From Eubacterium sp. (GTDB lineage Bacteria > Bacillota > Clostridia > Lachnospirales > Lachnospiraceae), in assembly GCA_024683035.1 (NCBI GenBank), contig JAIKYQ010000067.1, positions 1 to 51,585 on the forward strand: a stretch of DNA of 51,585 bases, read 5' to 3'. Below the pieces are notes generated by a model. It made no database searches. It was not told where the DNA came from and saw only the letters and a list, made by a program, of their open reading frames with translations. A program made the position numbers and the translations under genes. Positions 50,830 through 51,585 of this stretch are shown here, piece after piece (positions within the stretch are counted from its first letter, which is position 1; the number at the start of each line of letters is the position of its first letter).

Positions 50830-51567
50830 TCAGATGTGGCCGGCGAGTTTGTCTTTCACAACGCCAAAAAACTCCCGCAGCATATTGTTGGGAAAATATA
50901 ACCATTTGGAAGGAGCCGCGATCCCGGACACGTGCCGGATCCCGGCTTTTTCCGCCAGTGCGCAGCCGCGGTACACGTGGAAATTGTTCGTCACGATCCC
51001 AGCCCGGTCGGTTTCCGGATCCAGCAGCTGCATACTGTTCCGGATGTTTTCTTCGGTACTGCCGGACTCTGCTTCCATCAGGATCCGTTCCGGCGCAATT
51101 CCTTTTTCCTCCAGATAGCGCCGCATGCCTTCCGCTTCCGGGAAAGGTTCATTGACACCCTGTCCTCCGGAAACAATACAGCGTGTGTCCGGATTCTCTT
51201 CCAGATAGGCCGCCGCCGTATCCAGCCGGTACTGCAGGACGACACTGGGACCGGTTTCCCGCACCTGTGCTCCCAGTACGATCAGATAGTCCAGATCCTC
51301 CTCCGCAGTCCTGCCGAATTCCCGGATGATCCGGGCCTCCGTAAAGATAAATACGGCCGCACAGGCTGCGATCAGAACCAGCGCCGTGACCCGCCCGGCC
51401 GCAGGGATCTTTTGCCAGAGATGATACCGGGAAGCCAGCGCCAGTAAACCAAAGAACACCCCCAGCGCAAACCAGACAGCAAAAAACAGGGTCCCGCTCC
51501 TGAGGCTCAGGATAAGGAACCCGTATAAAATACAGAGTATTGCCAGAATACCCCAGACCACTTTCAA
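50830..51567 (-). CDS. YdcF-like (DUF218) membrane protein
   Basis: A 245-residue protein. Three hydrophobic segments lie in the first about 90 residues (for example GILAILCILYGFLILSL and VTALVLIAACAAVFIF). The extracytoplasmic DUF218 domain follows: YLIVLGAQVRETGPSVVLQYR, VSGGQGVNEPFPEAEGMRRY, ESGSTEENIRNS and VTNNFHVYRGCALAEKAG. E. coli relatives (SanA, ElyC, YdcF) affect envelope or peptidoglycan metabolism. The start is TTG 51567 with AGGAGG seven bases upstream; the nearby ATG opens a frame that stops after two codons. It is complete and convergent with the HIT gene. Confidence 0.88.
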   Translation of the reverse strand: MKVVWGILAILCILYGFLILSLRSGTLFFAVWFALGVFFGLLALASRYHLWQKIPAAGRVTALVLIAACAAVFIFTEARIIREFGRTAEEDLDYLIVLGAQVRETGPSVVLQYRLDTAAAYLEENPDTRCIVSGGQGVNEPFPEAEGMRRYLEEKGIAPERILMEAESGSTEENIRNSMQLLDPETDRAGIVTNNFHVYRGCALAEKAGIRHVSGIAAPSKWLYFPNNMLREFFGVVKDKLAGHI

Positions 51568-51585
51568 ATCATGCCTCCTGTGTCT

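Noticed and set aside
1-51585. CRISPR array, tRNA or rRNA genes, prophage genes or complete insertion sequences
   Set aside because: None was recognised on either strand; the repeats seen are short tandem coding repeats and one small palindromic element.

Overview
The window looks like a chromosomal segment of a low-GC-lineage (Firmicutes) gut anaerobe, most likely a Clostridia/Lachnospiraceae-type organism with about 50-55% GC. The reasons are strong AGGAGG ribosome sites, consensus sigma-A promoters, XpaC/TelA, a SipW-like signal peptidase, a CBS-domain Mn pyrophosphatase, EtfAB and a short-type SAH hydrolase. No rRNA or tRNA gene, CRISPR array, prophage or intact insertion sequence was seen. 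The species cannot be fixed from sequence reading alone.

Layout. 0-5.3 kb (- strand): a small transaldolase, a zinc-ribbon membrane protein, an L,D-transpeptidase with low-complexity tails, and a solitary Type III-like adenine methyltransferase. 5.3-7.7 kb (+): pheA-aroF for phenylalanine, behind a promoter and an attenuator-like terminator. 7.7-11 kb: mnmA (-) and etfBA (+). 11-17 kb (-): telA, xpaC, a YihY/BrkB membrane protein and a Cache-HAMP-SpoIIE phosphatase. 16.96-17.48 kb (-): a roughly 515-nt region with its own consensus promoter and terminator, no gene-sized ORF and many complementary arms; I read it as a large structured noncoding RNA. 17.5-25 kb: a SipW-like peptidase, an aconitase-family hydratase, a small conserved protein, a secreted duplicated-domain protein, ahcY, an MTA/SAH deaminase and an NTF2-like protein. 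25-31 kb: a TauE/SafE-like permease, a two-component system in an operon with a secreted protein carrying Asp/Trp/Tyr decapeptide repeats, a CapA-like protein and a lipoprotein.

31.2-43.6 kb (-) holds the most unusual block. In transcription order it has a split transketolase, a RuBisCO-like protein, a DeoR regulator, a ribose-type ABC importer, an MtnK-like kinase, MtnA, and divergent DhaK and DhaL. I infer a sugar-salvage pathway: import, 1-phosphorylation, aldose-ketose isomerisation, RuBisCO-like enolisation, transketolase cleavage and DhaKL phosphorylation. The substrate is unknown. The RuBisCO-like protein has KDDH where RuBisCO has KDDE, and DhaK and DhaL both depart from their usual motifs, so this may be an undescribed variant of methylthioribose/5-deoxyribose or branched-sugar catabolism.

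43.8-51.6 kb: ppaC (+), a 185-bp inverted-repeat (MITE-like) element, pgi and a beta-CASP MBL hydrolase (-), murG and a HIT protein (+), and a YdcF/DUF218 membrane protein (-). Several gene starts were moved to internal codons because a good ribosome site, and in two cases a promoter, sits inside the longer reading frame.
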